In this document: positions 44,625 to 56,890 of the stretch, in pieces | Layout of the letters: each line of letters starts with the position of its first letter | Numbering within the stretch: the first letter of the stretch is position 1 | Source of the DNA: Notolepis coatsorum | Lineage: Eukaryota > Chordata > Actinopteri > Aulopiformes > Paralepididae | NCBI GenBank assembly: GCA_963971535.1 | Contig: OZ020585.1 | Span: 158,912,883 to 158,976,882, forward strand | Length of the DNA stretch: 64,000 nt | Direction of reading: 5' to 3' | Notes under the pieces: generated by a model | What the model saw: only the letters and a program-made list of their open reading frames with translations | Told to the model about the DNA's origin: nothing | The model's database searches: none | Program-made: the position numbers and the translations under genes

Positions 44625-47600
44625 CAGCCCAGGCTATACTCCCGCGGAGCTGCGCTACAGACCCCCGACTCTATACCCGGGTGAGCACGACGCACGACCC
44701 GCACCGAGGAACAGCACCTGGACAAGCGGGCCATGGTACACTGCCGGTACCAGCCCATACCAAGGAGCGGGAGGAGACTCGCCTAGGAGGCCTCTCCCCC
44801 AACGCTCGCCGATGTATCCACAGTCAGCGTCATACATTGGCCCGCCTATGGTACCCGACTTCACCCAAGAGAACCGGGCCCAGTATACAGAACTCCGCAT
44901 GTGTCTGGAGACCATGTTGGTGGATGTATTGGATGAACGCCATAAATACGCCATCCTACTGAAGCACTTAAAGGTACCCCGCACACATAATATAGCGCTC
45001 GCCTACGCGACTTCCACCACCCCATACACAGCAGCGCTGGTAGCATTGGACCAGAGGTATGGGCGCATATGGGATTACGTGATCCAGGAGATCCGACACA
45101 TCGACCGCTTACCCCCAGCAATAGACAATCGAGCACTGGACGACCTGTCCATCAGAGTGCAGTCCCTGGTAGGGATGTTGGGAGCGCAGAGAGAAAAGGG
45201 GAGGCATGAACTTTACGCCAACTCAAATGTGGAAAGGATCTTGGAGAAGCTGCCGCCCGCTCGACAGGAGCGTTTTAGGCGGCAGAGAGATCACCGAGAC
45301 CCAAATGGCCCCGAACCGAACCTCCTCGATCTAGCAGACTTCCTGGCGAGAGAAGTCAGCAGCCTACGGCTAGATACATTCGGACGGAGCACCCCTGGCT
45401 CCAGAGAAGGAACCAGACGACTAAATGATGGAAGAAGATCGGTGACTGTGATGCACCAATCGGAGTCAGTACCGAGCAGCAGGAGCCACAGTACCCCCTC
45501 CAGAACGGAGAAGTGGAAGATAGTGTGCCCCTACTGTGAGAAAGAACACTGGCTAGCGCAATGTGACTCCTTCCCCAAGCTGAACGCGGAGGAAGCAAGT
45601 CAATGGATAAAGTCCAACAAGCGCTGTTTTCGCTGTGCGCGCTCACACATGGCAGCCGAATGCCGCTTAAAGAAAAGGTGCACCAAGTGCGATGGAGCCC
45701 ATCTGGACATACTTCACGACAGTAACAGACGGCGCCCTTCACCCGCACCATCCAGCAGCAAAGCGAGCGTCATGTACATCGATCCCGCCAGCAGCAGTGG
45801 AGCCCGAGTACTCCTAAAAGTAGTGCGTGTGACACTAAGCTACCAGAATAAAGTCCTGGACACTTACGCCGTCCTCGATGACGGGTCAGAGAAGACCCTT
45901 CTGCTCGCCTCCGCTGCGGCCCAGCTAGGGCTGCGGGGAAGCGAAACCCAAATGACAATTCGGACAATAAGACGAGATTTGAAGACGATAAAGGGCGAGA
46001 ATGTCTCATTCTCTATCGCAGCAAGCGGCCAGCCTGAGCGACGGTACCAGATTACAGACGCTTTCACCAGCCAAGAAATAGGACTGTCGCGGTACACATA
46101 CCCCGTCGCCAAGCTGATGGAGAAATATGCACATCTGCGCAAGTTACCGATCCCGCTCATAGACAATGCTATGCCGACCCTGTTGATAGGCTCCGACCAT
46201 GCAGACCTCATTGTCCCGATAGACCGGGTTCATACCGGACCCCGAGGCTGTCCTGCAGCAGTCGAGACCCGTTTGGGATGGACTCTCCAAGGCCCGCTCG
46301 CCAAATCTCTCAACCGAAGTACAGCCACTAGATGTCTCCACTCCCGAGTCACAGAGGGAGAAACCGCACTCCTGCAACACGTAGAGCGGTTATGGACCTT
46401 GGAACAAATGCCCTTTAAGAACGGAAAGAAAGACATTCGCTCTAAAGATGACATTTACGCCATTCACCTCCTCGAGACAGGGACCAAGAGAGTCCCGGTC
46501 AACGGCGTGTTGAGATACGCCACGCCACTCCTGCGGCGAGAAGGAATGCCTACTTTCCACGCCAAGACAGACGCCACAGAACGGTACCTGCTGAACACGG
46601 AGCGGCGCTTAGCCAAGAACCCCGCCCAAGAGAGTGTATACCGCGCTGAGATTGAGAAGCTCATCACAGCGGGACACGTCACAAAGATGGACATTAAAGA
46701 GGCTGACCAGACCACTGAATCGTGGTACGTGCCTCACCACAAGGTCCATCACAACGGTAAAGACCGCATAGTATTTAACTGCAGCTACCAGATCGGATCC
46801 CAAAATCTGAATAAAGAGTTACTGCCCGGTCCCACACTCGGCCCCTCCCTACTCGGCGTTCTGCTCCGCTTCCGCCAGGAAGAGGTGGCCATCGGCGGGG
46901 ACATTAAGGGAATGTTCCTGCAGGTGAGATTGGTAGAGGAGGACAAGCCCCTGTTACGGTTCCTATGGAGAGAGAAGCCAGGAGATGAGCACCCAGCCAT
47001 CTACCAATGGGAAGTCCTCCCCTTCGGAACGACGTGCAGCCCCTGCTGTGCTACATTTGCACTACAGAAACATGTAGCAGAGGACCCAGCAGCGGACGAA
47101 GAGGTCCGACACAGCGTAAAGAACAGCTTCTACGTAGACAACTGTCTACAAAGCCTTTCAACCCAGGAAGAAGCCGAGGCTCTCCTGATTAAACTCCGCG
47201 CCTCATTGATCAAAGGCGGCTTTGATCTCAGGCAGTGGGCCAGCAGCGATCCGCAAGTACTGCGCAGCCTCTCCTCCGAGGACAAGGCAGCCAGCAGCGA
47301 GACCTGGATGGCTACAATCCCAGGAGAAGCCCAGGAGATGACCCTGGGATTGGTGTGGCGATTCAAAACAGATTCGCTTCACTACAGACACAAGCCCCTG
47401 ACTACGGAGCAGGGAAGGCCGGCGGCGGCGCCGACCACCAGACGGAGTGTGTACACAACACTCGCCCGACAATATGACCCGCTAGGATGTATTCTACCGT
47501 ACACCACCAGGGCAAAAATGATTGTACGAGCATTGTGGGACAAGGACCAGGGCTGGGACGACCCCATTCCTGCACACCTTGCATCCACCTGGAGAGAGTG

Positions 47601-49740
47601 GGAGATGGAGCTCCACTCACTCCCAGGCGTTAATATGCGCCGAAGCTACTTCCCACCCACGGTGAGGCCAGAGACATGTAAAATGGACTTACACGTCTTC
47701 AGTGACGCCTCAGAGGTCGCATACGGATCAGTAGCCTACTTGCGGGCCCAAGAAGAGGGGGGAGAGATCTACACAGCATTTGTCCTCGCCCGCTCGAGAA
47801 TAGCCCCACGCAAGCAACAATCTATCCCACGCCTAGAGCTCTGCGCAGCCCTAGCCGGAGCGCACCTAGCCACGCTCATCCAACGTGAGCTCACCATACC
47901 GGTGTCTAGAACAATCCTGTGGTCAGATTCCACGACAGTACTCGCCTGGATCAAATCGGACTCATGCAAGTACAAAGTCTTCGTGGGAGTCAGAGTCACC
48001 GAGATTCAAGACTTAACCGAAGAGTTAACCGGAGAAACAGAGTGGCGCTACGTTGATACAAAACAGAACCCAGCTGACGTCATCACCCGGGGAATGCCCC
48101 TAGATGACCTCACCCGTCGCAATGTCTACAGTGACGGCCCAGCATTCCTAAAGCTCCCGGAAGGAGAGTGGCCCACGCCTATCCCGAGGGAAGCCAGTCA
48201 GGAGGAGGCTGAGAATAAGAAGCCTGTGTTCTGTGGATTGAGCACTGTTATCTCCGCAGACCCTAACATAGATGATTGCACTACCATAGAGAGTGCACAA
48301 CAAAGGACATTCCTGCGGCACCACCCGGAGTGTAAGTCCCCCGCTGAAATGTCAGCAGCTAACTACGAGGAAGCAGAATTGCTTCTACTGCAGCGAGCCC
48401 AGAGAGACTCGTTCCCCGATGAATTGGCCTGTCTACAGGGAGGAAAGCCCGTCCCATCCGACAGCAGATTAATTCATCTGGCCCCCGAGAGCGACGCTCA
48501 TACCCTCATCAGAGTGGGTGGTCGCCTACGCAGAGCCCCCAATCTACCGGATGACATTAAATACCCGATCGTATTGAACAGCCGACACAAGGTCACAGAG
48601 CTGATTATAAAGAAATACGATGAGGATGTACATCACGCAGGAGCAGAAAGAGTCTTCGCGGAAATCAGACGTCGTTACTGGATCCTACAAGGAAGAGAGG
48701 CGGTACGACGCTTCCAGCGAACATGTCTAGACTGCCGCAAGTGGCGCGCGCAGCCCAGCATACCAAGGATGGCTGACCTTCCTCCATGTCGCCTCCGAAT
48801 CGGTGACAAGCCATTCCACTCAACGGGTATGGACTGCTTTGGCCCGCTGCACATAAAGAAAGGAAGAGGAACCGAGAAGCGGTGGGGTATTGTATTCAAA
48901 TGCATGTACACCAGAGCGATACACATCGAGCTTCTCCCGACCATGAGCACAGACTCATTCCTTATGGCCTTCCGTAGATTCACATCACGGAAAGGAAGAC
49001 CGTCTACACTATTGTCCGATCATGGGACAAACTTCAAAGGCGGCGAAAGAGAGCTGAGAGAGAGCTTCCAAGCTATGGGCCCAGAACTTAAGACCCACCT
49101 CGCTCCAGCACAGATTGACTTCCAATTCAACCCCCCAAACGCACCCCACTTCGGTGGTACTTGGGAACGGGAAGTGCGTTCCATAAAGACAGCCCTGTAC
49201 GCAGTACTTGGGGCCCAGACTGTGGCGGAAGAAGTCCTAATGACAGTCCTCACGGAGATTGAGGGAGTATTGAACTCTAAGCCCCTCGGCTACGTCTCCA
49301 GCGATGTGGCGGATATCGACCCAGTTACCCCCAACACACTCCTGATGGGGCGGCTAGATCCCGCGTTACCCCAGACAATGTACCGGCCTGAAGAAGCGAA
49401 CGGCCGACGAATGTGGAGGTACAGCCAAGTATTAGCCGACAAGTTTTGGAGCAGTTTCCTACTGCACTACCTACCGTCTCTACAGACCCGCCAGAAGTGG
49501 GTAAAGGAGAGAGACAATTTGACAGAAGGAACAGTCGTCATGATTATTGATCAATCACTGCCCAGAGCTATGTGGCCGGCCGGCCGCGTAAGCAAAGTGA
49601 TCACCGGTGCCGACGGCAAGGTCCGAGCAGCTGAAGTGCTTGTCCAGGGTCGCACTTACACCCGTCCCGTGGCGAGGCTCATAGAACTGCCCCGACTCCC
49701 AGACACAATCGATGATGACCATGACCCTATAACCCTATGA
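44590..49740 (+). CDS. BEL/Pao Gag-Pol polyprotein (after UGA)
   Basis: The frame is open from the UGA to 49740; the first ATG is at 44812 (1642 codons, numbering from there). Residues 1-200 resemble the DUF1759-type Gag region. Zinc-knuckle cysteines start at 239 (CPYCEKEHW, then CFRCARSHMAAEC, CTKCDG). The aspartic protease site is VLDDGSEKT (about 354-362). RT motif A is GDIKGMF (D697), and the active box is YVDN (774-777), with Asn where Asp is usual. RNase H has D965, E1009 and D1039. The integrase has HH at 1274 and CLDC at 1305, then a catalytic triad D1341, D1403 and E1452, followed by a DUF5641-like end. It has no internal stop or frameshift. No neighbouring gene is needed for its function. 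The reduced RT box raises doubt about activity. Confidence 0.9.
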   Translation, partial: QHSTIPDQEVRYSPGYTPAELRYRPPTLYPGEHDARPAPRNSTWTSGPWYTAGTSPYQGAGGDSPRRPLPQRSPMYPQSASYIGPPMVPDFTQENRAQYTELRMCLETMLVDVLDERHKYAILLKHLKVPRTHNIALAYATSTTPYTAALVALDQRYGRIWDYVIQEIRHIDRLPPAIDNRALDDLSIRVQSLVGMLGAQREKGRHELYANSNVERILEKLPPARQERFRRQRDHRDPNGPEPNLLDLADFLAREVSSLRLDTFGRSTPGSREGTRRLNDGRRSVTVMHQSESVPSSRSHSTPSRTEKWKIVCPYCEKEHWLAQCDSFPKLNAEEASQWIKSNKRCFRCARSHMAAECRLKKRCTKCDGAHLDILHDSNRRRPSPAPSSSKASVMYIDPASSSGARVLLKVVRVTLSYQNKVLDTYAVLDDGSEKTLLLASAAAQLGLRGSETQMTIRTIRRDLKTIKGENVSFSIAASGQPERRYQITDAFTSQEIGLSRYTYPVAKLMEKYAHLRKLPIPLIDNAMPTLLIGSDHADLIVPIDRVHTGPRGCPAAVETRLGWTLQGPLAKSLNRSTATRCLHSRVTEGETALLQHVERLWTLEQMPFKNGKKDIRSKDDIYAIHLLETGTKRVPVNGVLRYATPLLRREGMPTFHAKTDATERYLLNTERRLAKNPAQESVYRAEIEKLITAGHVTKMDIKEADQTTESWYVPHHKVHHNGKDRIVFNCSYQIGSQNLNKELLPGPTLGPSLLGVLLRFRQEEVAIGGDIKGMFLQVRLVEEDKPLLRFLWREKPGDEHPAIYQWEVLPFGTTCSPCCATFALQKHVAEDPAADEEVRHSVKNSFYVDNCLQSLSTQEEAEALLIKLRASLIKGGFDLRQWASSDPQVLRSLSSEDKAASSETWMATIPGEAQEMTLGLVWRFKTDSLHYRHKPLTTEQGRPAAAPTTRRSVYTTLARQYDPLGCILPYTTRAKMIVRALWDKDQGWDDPIPAHLASTWREWEMELHSLPGVNMRRSYFPPTVRPETCKMDLHVFSDASEVAYGSVAYLRAQEEGGEIYTAFVLARSRIAPRKQQSIPRLELCAALAGAHLATLIQRELTIPVSRTILWSDSTTVLAWIKSDSCKYKVFVGVRVTEIQDLTEELTGETEWRYVDTKQNPADVITRGMPLDDLTRRNVYSDGPAFLKLPEGEWPTPIPREASQEEAENKKPVFCGLSTVISADPNIDDCTTIESAQQRTFLRHHPECKSPAEMSAANYEEAELLLLQRAQRDSFPDELACLQGGKPVPSDSRLIHLAPESDAHTLIRVGGRLRRAPNLPDDIKYPIVLNSRHKVTELIIKKYDEDVHHAGAERVFAEIRRRYWILQGREAVRRFQRTCLDCRKWRAQPSIPRMADLPPCRLRIGDKPFHSTGMDCFGPLHIKKGRGTEKRWGIVFKCMYTRAIHIELLPTMSTDSFLMAFRRFTSRKGRPSTLLSDHGTNFKGGERELRESFQAMGPELKTHLAPAQIDFQFNPPNAPHFGGTWEREVRSIKTALYAVLGAQTVAEEVLMTVLTEIEGVLNSKPLGYVSSDVADIDPVTPNTLLMGRLDPALPQTMYRPEEANGRRMWRYSQVLADKFWSSFLLHYLPSLQTRQKWVKERDNLTEGTVVMIIDQSLPRAMWPAGRVSKVITGADGKVRAAEVLVQGRTYTRPVARLIELPRLPDTIDDDHDPITL

Positions 49741-49837
49741 CTTTGTGAAGTTGACTGACCCCTACAGCAAACCCTTATGTGTAAATAGACAACGCGATTA
49801 ATCTGTCTCTGCTTAACTGATTAGGTCTGGGACCAAT

Positions 49838-49848
49838 CAGGGGGTGGC
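49838..49848 (+). other. Polypurine-like tract before the 3' LTR
   Basis: CAGGGGGTGGC precedes the TG of the 3' LTR. The tract is short and not purely purine, but it stands where plus-strand priming occurs. Confidence 0.5.
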
Positions 49849-51285
49849 TGTTGTGAAGGGCCAGATTAAACCGAATATATATATTTATTATATATATATA
49901 TATTTAATTGTATTTGTATATTCTCTAATATTCCCTGATATCCCTTGTATATTCCTTGTACAATATGCATTGAATATCCATTCTAGCCTACTGAACATCC
50001 CATAATAGTCTCCATTCTACTATTGGTCGAGACCTTGGTGCCAGGCTGCCATACCCCCCAGACCCAGTTCAAACGTACCGCTCAACATGTACGAACAAGT
50101 CCTAGTTCCGCGTAGGAATCTGGCTACCGCACCACTAACGGTACTATTTGTTCATAGTGCGTATATATACTGCGCTACTAAAGTAGGACTTCCTTTTCAG
50201 TCCAGTTTCTTACCCTCCAATAGGGTCACAGACGTAAAGCCTCCCCGCGACGCCACGTGTGGGAGTAAGGCCAAGTTCGGCCTACCATCGGTATTGAGAC
50301 ATCGTGTATATTAATATTTGAATAGTCATATTTGGCACTATATCGTCGAGTTGGACGTAGTCTATTAAGCTAATAATAGTCTGTTAATATATAGTGCTTC
50401 GTGCGGTGAGAATACTATCGTAGTCAGTACCCCATCGTTTCGGGCAGAGAACTGGCTGCTTATCCAGGATGGTCGACCCCATGTGAGACTGCATCCGAGG
50501 AGCCCCAGAGCCGACGAGCGAGTGGACCTGTATACCGGATTATTCTACCGACGACAGCCCGCCTTCCCAGGCACGGATTATGCTTTGTGTACAGTGATTA
50601 TTCCATGGATAAAGACCCCCGACACTGCCGTGTGTTGGAACCCCCCCCCCTGGAGAGGACGCAAGGTGAGGAGACGTCCTGCAAGATGAGGTCGCTTCAC
50701 GTCTCTCCCCCGTGGACCGGAGAGAGCCGGCTCACAGAGAGTCCACCTGCTTTCATCTGTGGTCCAAGGATCGCTGGCGCACCGAGCTGCACTACTGTGG
50801 GTTCACCCAGGATACCCTTGGCCGGACGAGGCAGCCAGACTCTACCCCCCCCCCCCCCCTCCTACTCCTGTTGTCTTACAAGCGACCGGATTAACCCCCA
50901 TAGTGTATCCAGTCTTATAATCATTAAAGTACCATTGCTGTTATTCCTTAACTATTCCAGGTCGTATATTTACCGCCTGCGCCACCAGAGATTGGACATT
51001 CTCTATTGATATACCGACGAATACTCTTTGCCATAAAAGTGCATACTATTTCAATTCATAAATGTAATTAAGTGATTAAGTGCTTGCTCTACACACCATT
51101 GCTGTGTAGGAATAAATACATACTTCGACTTCGTACATTTGTGTTGGATCCGTTTCATCTACGTGAGAGTGTTTATCATAATATATTTATGCCGAGTACT
51201 GGGTGGCCGAATATAAAGTACAAAGGTAGTGGTAGTAAGTATCATATCTAGTAATACAGTCAGGGAATTGTACCCCTCAGTTACA
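49849..51285 (+). repeat. 3' LTR of BEL/Pao element
   Basis: It matches the 5' LTR throughout apart from four base changes (two near 50675, one near 50689, one near 50963) and two shorter poly-C runs. AATAAA lies at 51111-51116. It ends CAGTTACA next to the CTTCC duplication. Confidence 0.93.
51111..51116 (+). terminator. Polyadenylation signal of the BEL/Pao transcript
   Basis: AATAAA in the 3' LTR lies about 175 bases from its end. No other AATAAA with a better position was noticed between 50300 and 51285. Confidence 0.55.
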
Positions 51286-51290
51286 CTTCC

Positions 51291-51592
51291 TGTGTATCAC
51301 TTGTGCCGCCGACTCAGATTCCCCTAGGTTAAAAAATAAATACGCAATTTAAATCAGAAAATTTTCCATGTTGACTATTTCAGATTTTTTTTCCATTAAC
51401 TAAAAATAGACAAAATTGTCATCCGTTTTCGTCGACTAAATCTAGACTAAAACAAAAAAGACAAAATTGAGACAAAAACTGACTAAGACTAAAATGCTCA
51501 GACATTTAGTTGACTAAAACTGACTAAACGAAAAATAAATGAAGATGACTAAATATGATGAAAACGAAAAAGGAGCACTTGACACTGAGGCC
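51291..51592. mobile_element. GACTAAAA-type MITE fragment (right part)
   Basis: GTCGACTAAATCTAGACTAA, then AACTGACTAAGACTAAAATG and TAGTTGACTAAAACTGACTA repeat the GACTAAAA word that marks this fish MITE. It resumes directly after the LTR element's duplication, so the LTR element landed inside this MITE or at its edge. Confidence 0.7.
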
Positions 51593-51595
51593 GCT

Positions 51596-51962
51596 AGTCA
51601 TCTGAACAAGAGGTCGTCAAGAGGTCGCCTGGACGAGAGGTCGTGGAGAGGTCATCTGAACGAGAGGTCATCTGGATGAGAGGTCGTCTGAATGAGAGGT
51701 TGTCGAGAGGTCGCCTGGACGAGAGGTCGTGGAGAGGTCATCTGAACGAGAGGTCGTCTGAACGAGAGGTCGTGGAGAGGTCATCTGAACGAGAGGTCGT
51801 CGAGACGCCGTCTGGACGAGAGGTCGTCTGAACGAGAGGTCGTCTGAACGAGAGGTCGTCGGAACGAGAGGTCATCTGATCGAGAGGTCATCTATGAGAG
51901 GTCATCTGGATGAGAGGTCGTCTGAACGAGAGGTCATCTGGACGAGAGGTCGCAGACCACGT
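51596..51962. repeat. ~17-19-bp minisatellite (GAACGAGAGGTCGTCT)
   Basis: About 20 units of GAACGAGAGGTCGTCTG, GGACGAGAGGTCGTGGAGAG and GTCATCTG variants. Their order suggests a larger block (CGAGAGGTCGCCTGGACG...) repeated at about 51618 and 51706. The Arg-rich frame at 51643 is an artefact. Confidence 0.9.
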
Positions 51963-52449
51963 TCACTTGTTCGAACCTCATCCGCGCGGACCGGCCTCGA
52001 CCAGCCATGCAAACAAAACCAAAGCGGTCATCCATTCCATTGTCGTATGACTCCAGGGGACAGTGCACATTAATAAATGTGTTTCATTATTATGCATATG
52101 TCTTCATATTCCTTATGATGGATTTAGGAAAAAAGAACCCATGCATTTTCTGGGGAGAAAGGGGGAAAAAAGCCAGACACCATCAAGGAATAAGAAACAA
52201 TAAATCACATGCTAATTCGTATACCCCCCCTCCCACACACACCACCACCACGGTTTGAAAATATTGTCTATCTAGATTATTCACAAGATCTGTATTCCAC
52301 ATACATAAGGGTTGCATGACAATGTTAAGATACTGTACGCTATAGAATAGAGTAGCTAGACCAGGAGGTGTAGGCTAAAGAGTATAGTACAGGATTAAAC
52401 AGGAATATCACATTTATACTTTGTTATTGTTATAATATATAGATAATAT
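51963..52449. other. No gene seen
   Basis: AT-rich sequence with no recognisable repeat unit or coding domain. The 83-codon frame at 52007 resembles nothing and ends in CACC repeats. Confidence 0.45.
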
Positions 52450-52866
52450 ATAGAAGGATTATATGCAGGTATATTTAGACAGATATGGATATATACATGC
52501 TGTAAATATAAGTAGTATCTATATATGTATATACAGCACTATTGTACATGCTATCATACAGAGTTATGGGTTATAATTATGTGGGTGTATAAGTAGGTAT
52601 ATATAATGATTATATGCAGGTATATTTAGACAGATATGGATATATATGCTGTAAATATAAGTGCTATTGTGTACATGCTATCATACAGAGTTATGGGTTA
52701 TATTTGGGTGTATAAGTACATAAGTAGGTATATAGAATGATTATATGCAGGTATATTTAGACAGATATGGATATATACTGTATATGCTGTAATTATATAT
52801 ATACATATATACAGCACTATTGTACATGCTGTCATACAGAGTTATTTGGGTAGGTTTGTGGTAGGT
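52450..52866. repeat. Three ~130-150-bp AT-rich tandem units
   Basis: GATTATATGCAGGTATATTT and AGACAGATATGGATATATA start units at about 52457, 52608 and 52738. Each also has GTACATGCT(A/G)TCATACAGAGTTAT. Units differ by indels of TATA words. Confidence 0.85.
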
Positions 52867-53344
52867 AGTTCAGATTATATGATTACTATAATTAGAGTGT
52901 AGGACAGGTGTAGACAGCAGAAGGCAGGTATACATCTTCACATTCTTGAGGAGTTGGATCAGTAAATATAAAAGAAGCTTGATGGAACTTCCTTAAGCCA
53001 TTTAATCAGAATATAGTTCTGCTTTACTCTCGTGTAAAAACCAACCTTTTTTACCGCCACGCAATACAACAAAAGCACATATACTGTTACCTGTTGTCTC
53101 TAGTGTTGTTGTGTCAAGAGCTCAATCAAGACGTCTAGACAGTGAAGACACCCATTGACGTGTATTCTTGTTGGCGGTGGTGGTGGTGGTGGCGGCGGCG
53201 GCCAAGCCACTTGTTTCCATTTGGATTACTGGCCTTTAAAGAGAAGAAAAACGATCCACCCTGAACAGAATGTACACGGTGCTCCTCCTACTATCCAACG
53301 AGCCAAGCTGGAGATCAGAACGCTGTCATTTGTGACGTCATCAA
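52867..53344. other. Unassigned sequence with a GGT/GGC run
   Basis: A GGTGGT...GGCGGC run stands at 53172-53203. No other repeat family is seen and I find no coding domain. The AATGTACACGGTGCTCC part near 53268 has no known partner. Confidence 0.4.
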
Positions 53345-53504
53345 GTGATGCATTACATTACATTACTTTATATCATATTACATTACATTACTTTATATTA
53401 CATTACATTACTTTATATTACATTACTTTATATTACATTACGTTATATTACATTACATTACTTTATGTTACATTACATTACTTTATGTTACATTACATTT
53501 TTAC
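53345..53504. repeat. CATTACATTACTTTATATTA tandem repeat, left part
   Basis: A 15-base-like unit (ATTACATTACTTTAT, with GTTACATT variants) is repeated about ten times and continues at 54384 after a hAT insertion. Confidence 0.9.
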
Positions 53505-54383
<879 letters not shown>

Positions 54384-54548
54384 ATTTTTACATTACATGA
54401 CATTACTTTATAATACATTACATTACTTTATGTTACATTACTTTATATTACATTACATTATTACATTATTTGATATTACATTACATTATTACATTATTTG
54501 ATATTACATTACATTACTTTATATTACATTACATTACATTATGTTACA
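54384..54548. repeat. CATTACATTACTTTATATTA tandem repeat, right part
   Basis: It continues the left part with TTATTTGATATTACATTAC variants and ends at about 54548. Confidence 0.9.
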
Positions 54549-55138
54549 CTGCATCAGGGAGAACATCCTCCCATCTAGCTGCTTAAGAATAAAGTCTTGC
54601 AGTTTAGACAAAAGCTTGAGCCAATTCCCTCATCCTCCACTCCAGAACTCTTTGGTAGGAACTGGAATCACAGGAAACACAGAGGAAAAAGGAATCGAAT
54701 GCTCTTGATGCACAGAAAGCAGGCTTGTTAGTCACATGTGCTGATTCACAACCCCGGCTTTGAGTCTGTCGAGAAGAAAAACATCACATCTCGACAAAAT
54801 AGTGAAGCCATCTCCGGCTACGCCTCGCCCGATCTCATAACCCAGCGTCTCGGTGATCCATCGAGATGCCTAACCTCGCTGCGTAGCCAGTGGCGCTGGC
54901 ATGGTGGATAGGTTGTCCTTAAGGGCCACATTCATACAAATTATAAAAAGATTTGGTTTAACCTATTTAGACTCCTCTCAACCTTTTCACAATTTACTTT
55001 GATAATTAATGAAAGAGGCCGACAAAGAAACGAATGGTTTGTCTGATTTTCATGGGAGCGAGAGAGAAAAAATATTCCAACAGGCAATTGATTGTGGAAC
55101 CGAGGACACCTGCAGCTCCAGAATACATTTACACTTAC
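54549..55138. other. Possibly single-copy host sequence
   Basis: No repeat unit or known domain is seen. Splice-like signals occur by chance only. A CGAT/GAGATG-rich part at 54780-54870 has no identified role. Confidence 0.35.
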
Positions 55139-55466
<328 letters not shown>

Positions 55467-55622
55467 AGAAAAACAGCACCACAAGGAAATATTGCCCCAC
55501 GACATGAATATGCAGGGGGTTGATAGCAGCAGTGTCATTACTAATGTTGCTGCCAATTACAAAGCATGTCATGACACCAGGATTCATGCATATTCATCAC
55601 TGACTGATACAGACAGCGGCGC

Positions 55623-55625
<3 letters not shown>

Positions 55626-55708
<83 letters not shown>
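55626..55708. repeat. GA microsatellite
   Basis: An uninterrupted GA run of about 80 bases. Confidence 0.97.
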
Positions 55709-55711
<3 letters not shown>

Positions 55712-56445
55712 CTCAATCCCCATTTTACTGTCTCATTGTGATGGTGAACGGGTACCTCCATCATACCATGCAGCTGCAAGACAAGCTGTTCCATAAGGCA
55801 TCGCTAGTTAACAGTATGTTATATAAAGGTGTATTAAAGTGATGAAGTGCTCCCCGGCTCTAAAGAGCAGGCATTAAAGCATATTAAGTAGACATTTAAG
55901 CTTGTGAAGAGGGAATCTAGGAATGGAAGAAAAGACATAGGGCATCAGAACGCCTCCCGGGAGAGCGGCTGCTCAACACAGAGAAAAGTTTGATGCCTCC
56001 TGGCTCTTTGAGATGGAATGAGGTTTGTGTCACTCTCTCTCTCTTCCCCCACCGACCAGCAATGCCACATGGCGGGGGGACGTTAACATGTTACCCACCT
56101 TCTGATCAAATTAAGAGAAGGGGGGTGAAAGGCATAGAATTGAAGAGGGAATGAATGAGGGGGAGAGTGGTTTGAGTGATCGAGACATTAGCATATCCAG
56201 CTTTGGAGGGTTGCCATGTTGAGTGTTCAGCCATGTCAGTGATCCAGCAGTAAGGGATCATAATGTTAATACTTTCTCCAGTGTAATTATACAAATATAC
56301 TGTTATATAGGGGCGTTTACACCGATTCTGATATGCACGGTTGGCTAATTATGACGCCATATGAACCAATGTGCCGTATCTGCAATGTCTGATAAGCTGC
56401 AGGATATGTATCATCGTGGATATGTAACTGTCTTGTCTTGTCTAC
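55709..56445. other. No gene seen
   Basis: The sequence shows no repeat family and no domain. It may be intron or intergenic host DNA; the same holds for 55467-55625 between the GA runs. Confidence 0.35.
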
Positions 56446-56889
56446 TGATCCTCTCGTCTCCAATCTACTGAGCCTCTCATCTCCAATCTACTGCGCCTCT
56501 CATCTCCAACCTACTGAGCCTCTAGTCTCCAATCTACTGAGCCTATCATCTCCAATCTACTGAGCCTCTCGTCTCCAATCTACTGAGCCTATCATGTCCA
56601 ATCTACTGAGCCTATCATCTCCAATCTACTGAGCCTATCATGTCCAATCTACTGAGCCTATCATCTCCAATCTACTGAGCCTATCATCTCCAATCTACTG
56701 AGCCTCTCATCTCCAATCTACTGAGCATCTCATCTCCAATCTACTGAGTCTTTCATTTCCAATCTACTGAGCCTATCATCTCCAATCTACTGAGCCTATC
56801 ATGACCAATCTACTGAGCCTATCATCTCCAATCTACTGAGCCTATCATCTTCAATCTACTGAGCCTTTCATCTCCAATCTACTGAGCCT
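56446..56889. repeat. 23-bp minisatellite (CTACTGAGCCTATCATCTCCAAT)
   Basis: About 19 units with CTCTCATCTC, CTATCATGTC and CTCTCGTCTC variants. TATCATGTC units come at irregular intervals. It abuts a CACTGTAA-ended MITE. Confidence 0.92.
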
Positions 56890-56890
56890 A

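Larger units (their letters stand above)
42144..51285 (+). mobile_element. BEL/Pao LTR retrotransposon, near-complete
   Basis: Two LTRs of 1442 and 1437 bp (42144-43585 and 49849-51285) begin TGTTGTGAAG and end CAGTTACA. CTTCC flanks both sides (42139-42143, 51286-51290), a 5-bp target duplication. By eye the LTRs differ by four substitutions and two poly-C lengths, so insertion was recent. The inside has a primer site, a gag ORF, and a pol reading frame in gag-protease-RT-RNase H-integrase order. This order, with the integrase last and no chromodomain or env, is typical of BEL/Pao elements. It sits in a MITE remnant whose other piece begins at 51291. Confidence 0.93.

Noticed and set aside
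44861-49253. Many minus-strand frames of 60-130 codons within the BEL/Pao pol
   Set aside because: They lie opposite a long, domain-bearing frame and have no features of their own.
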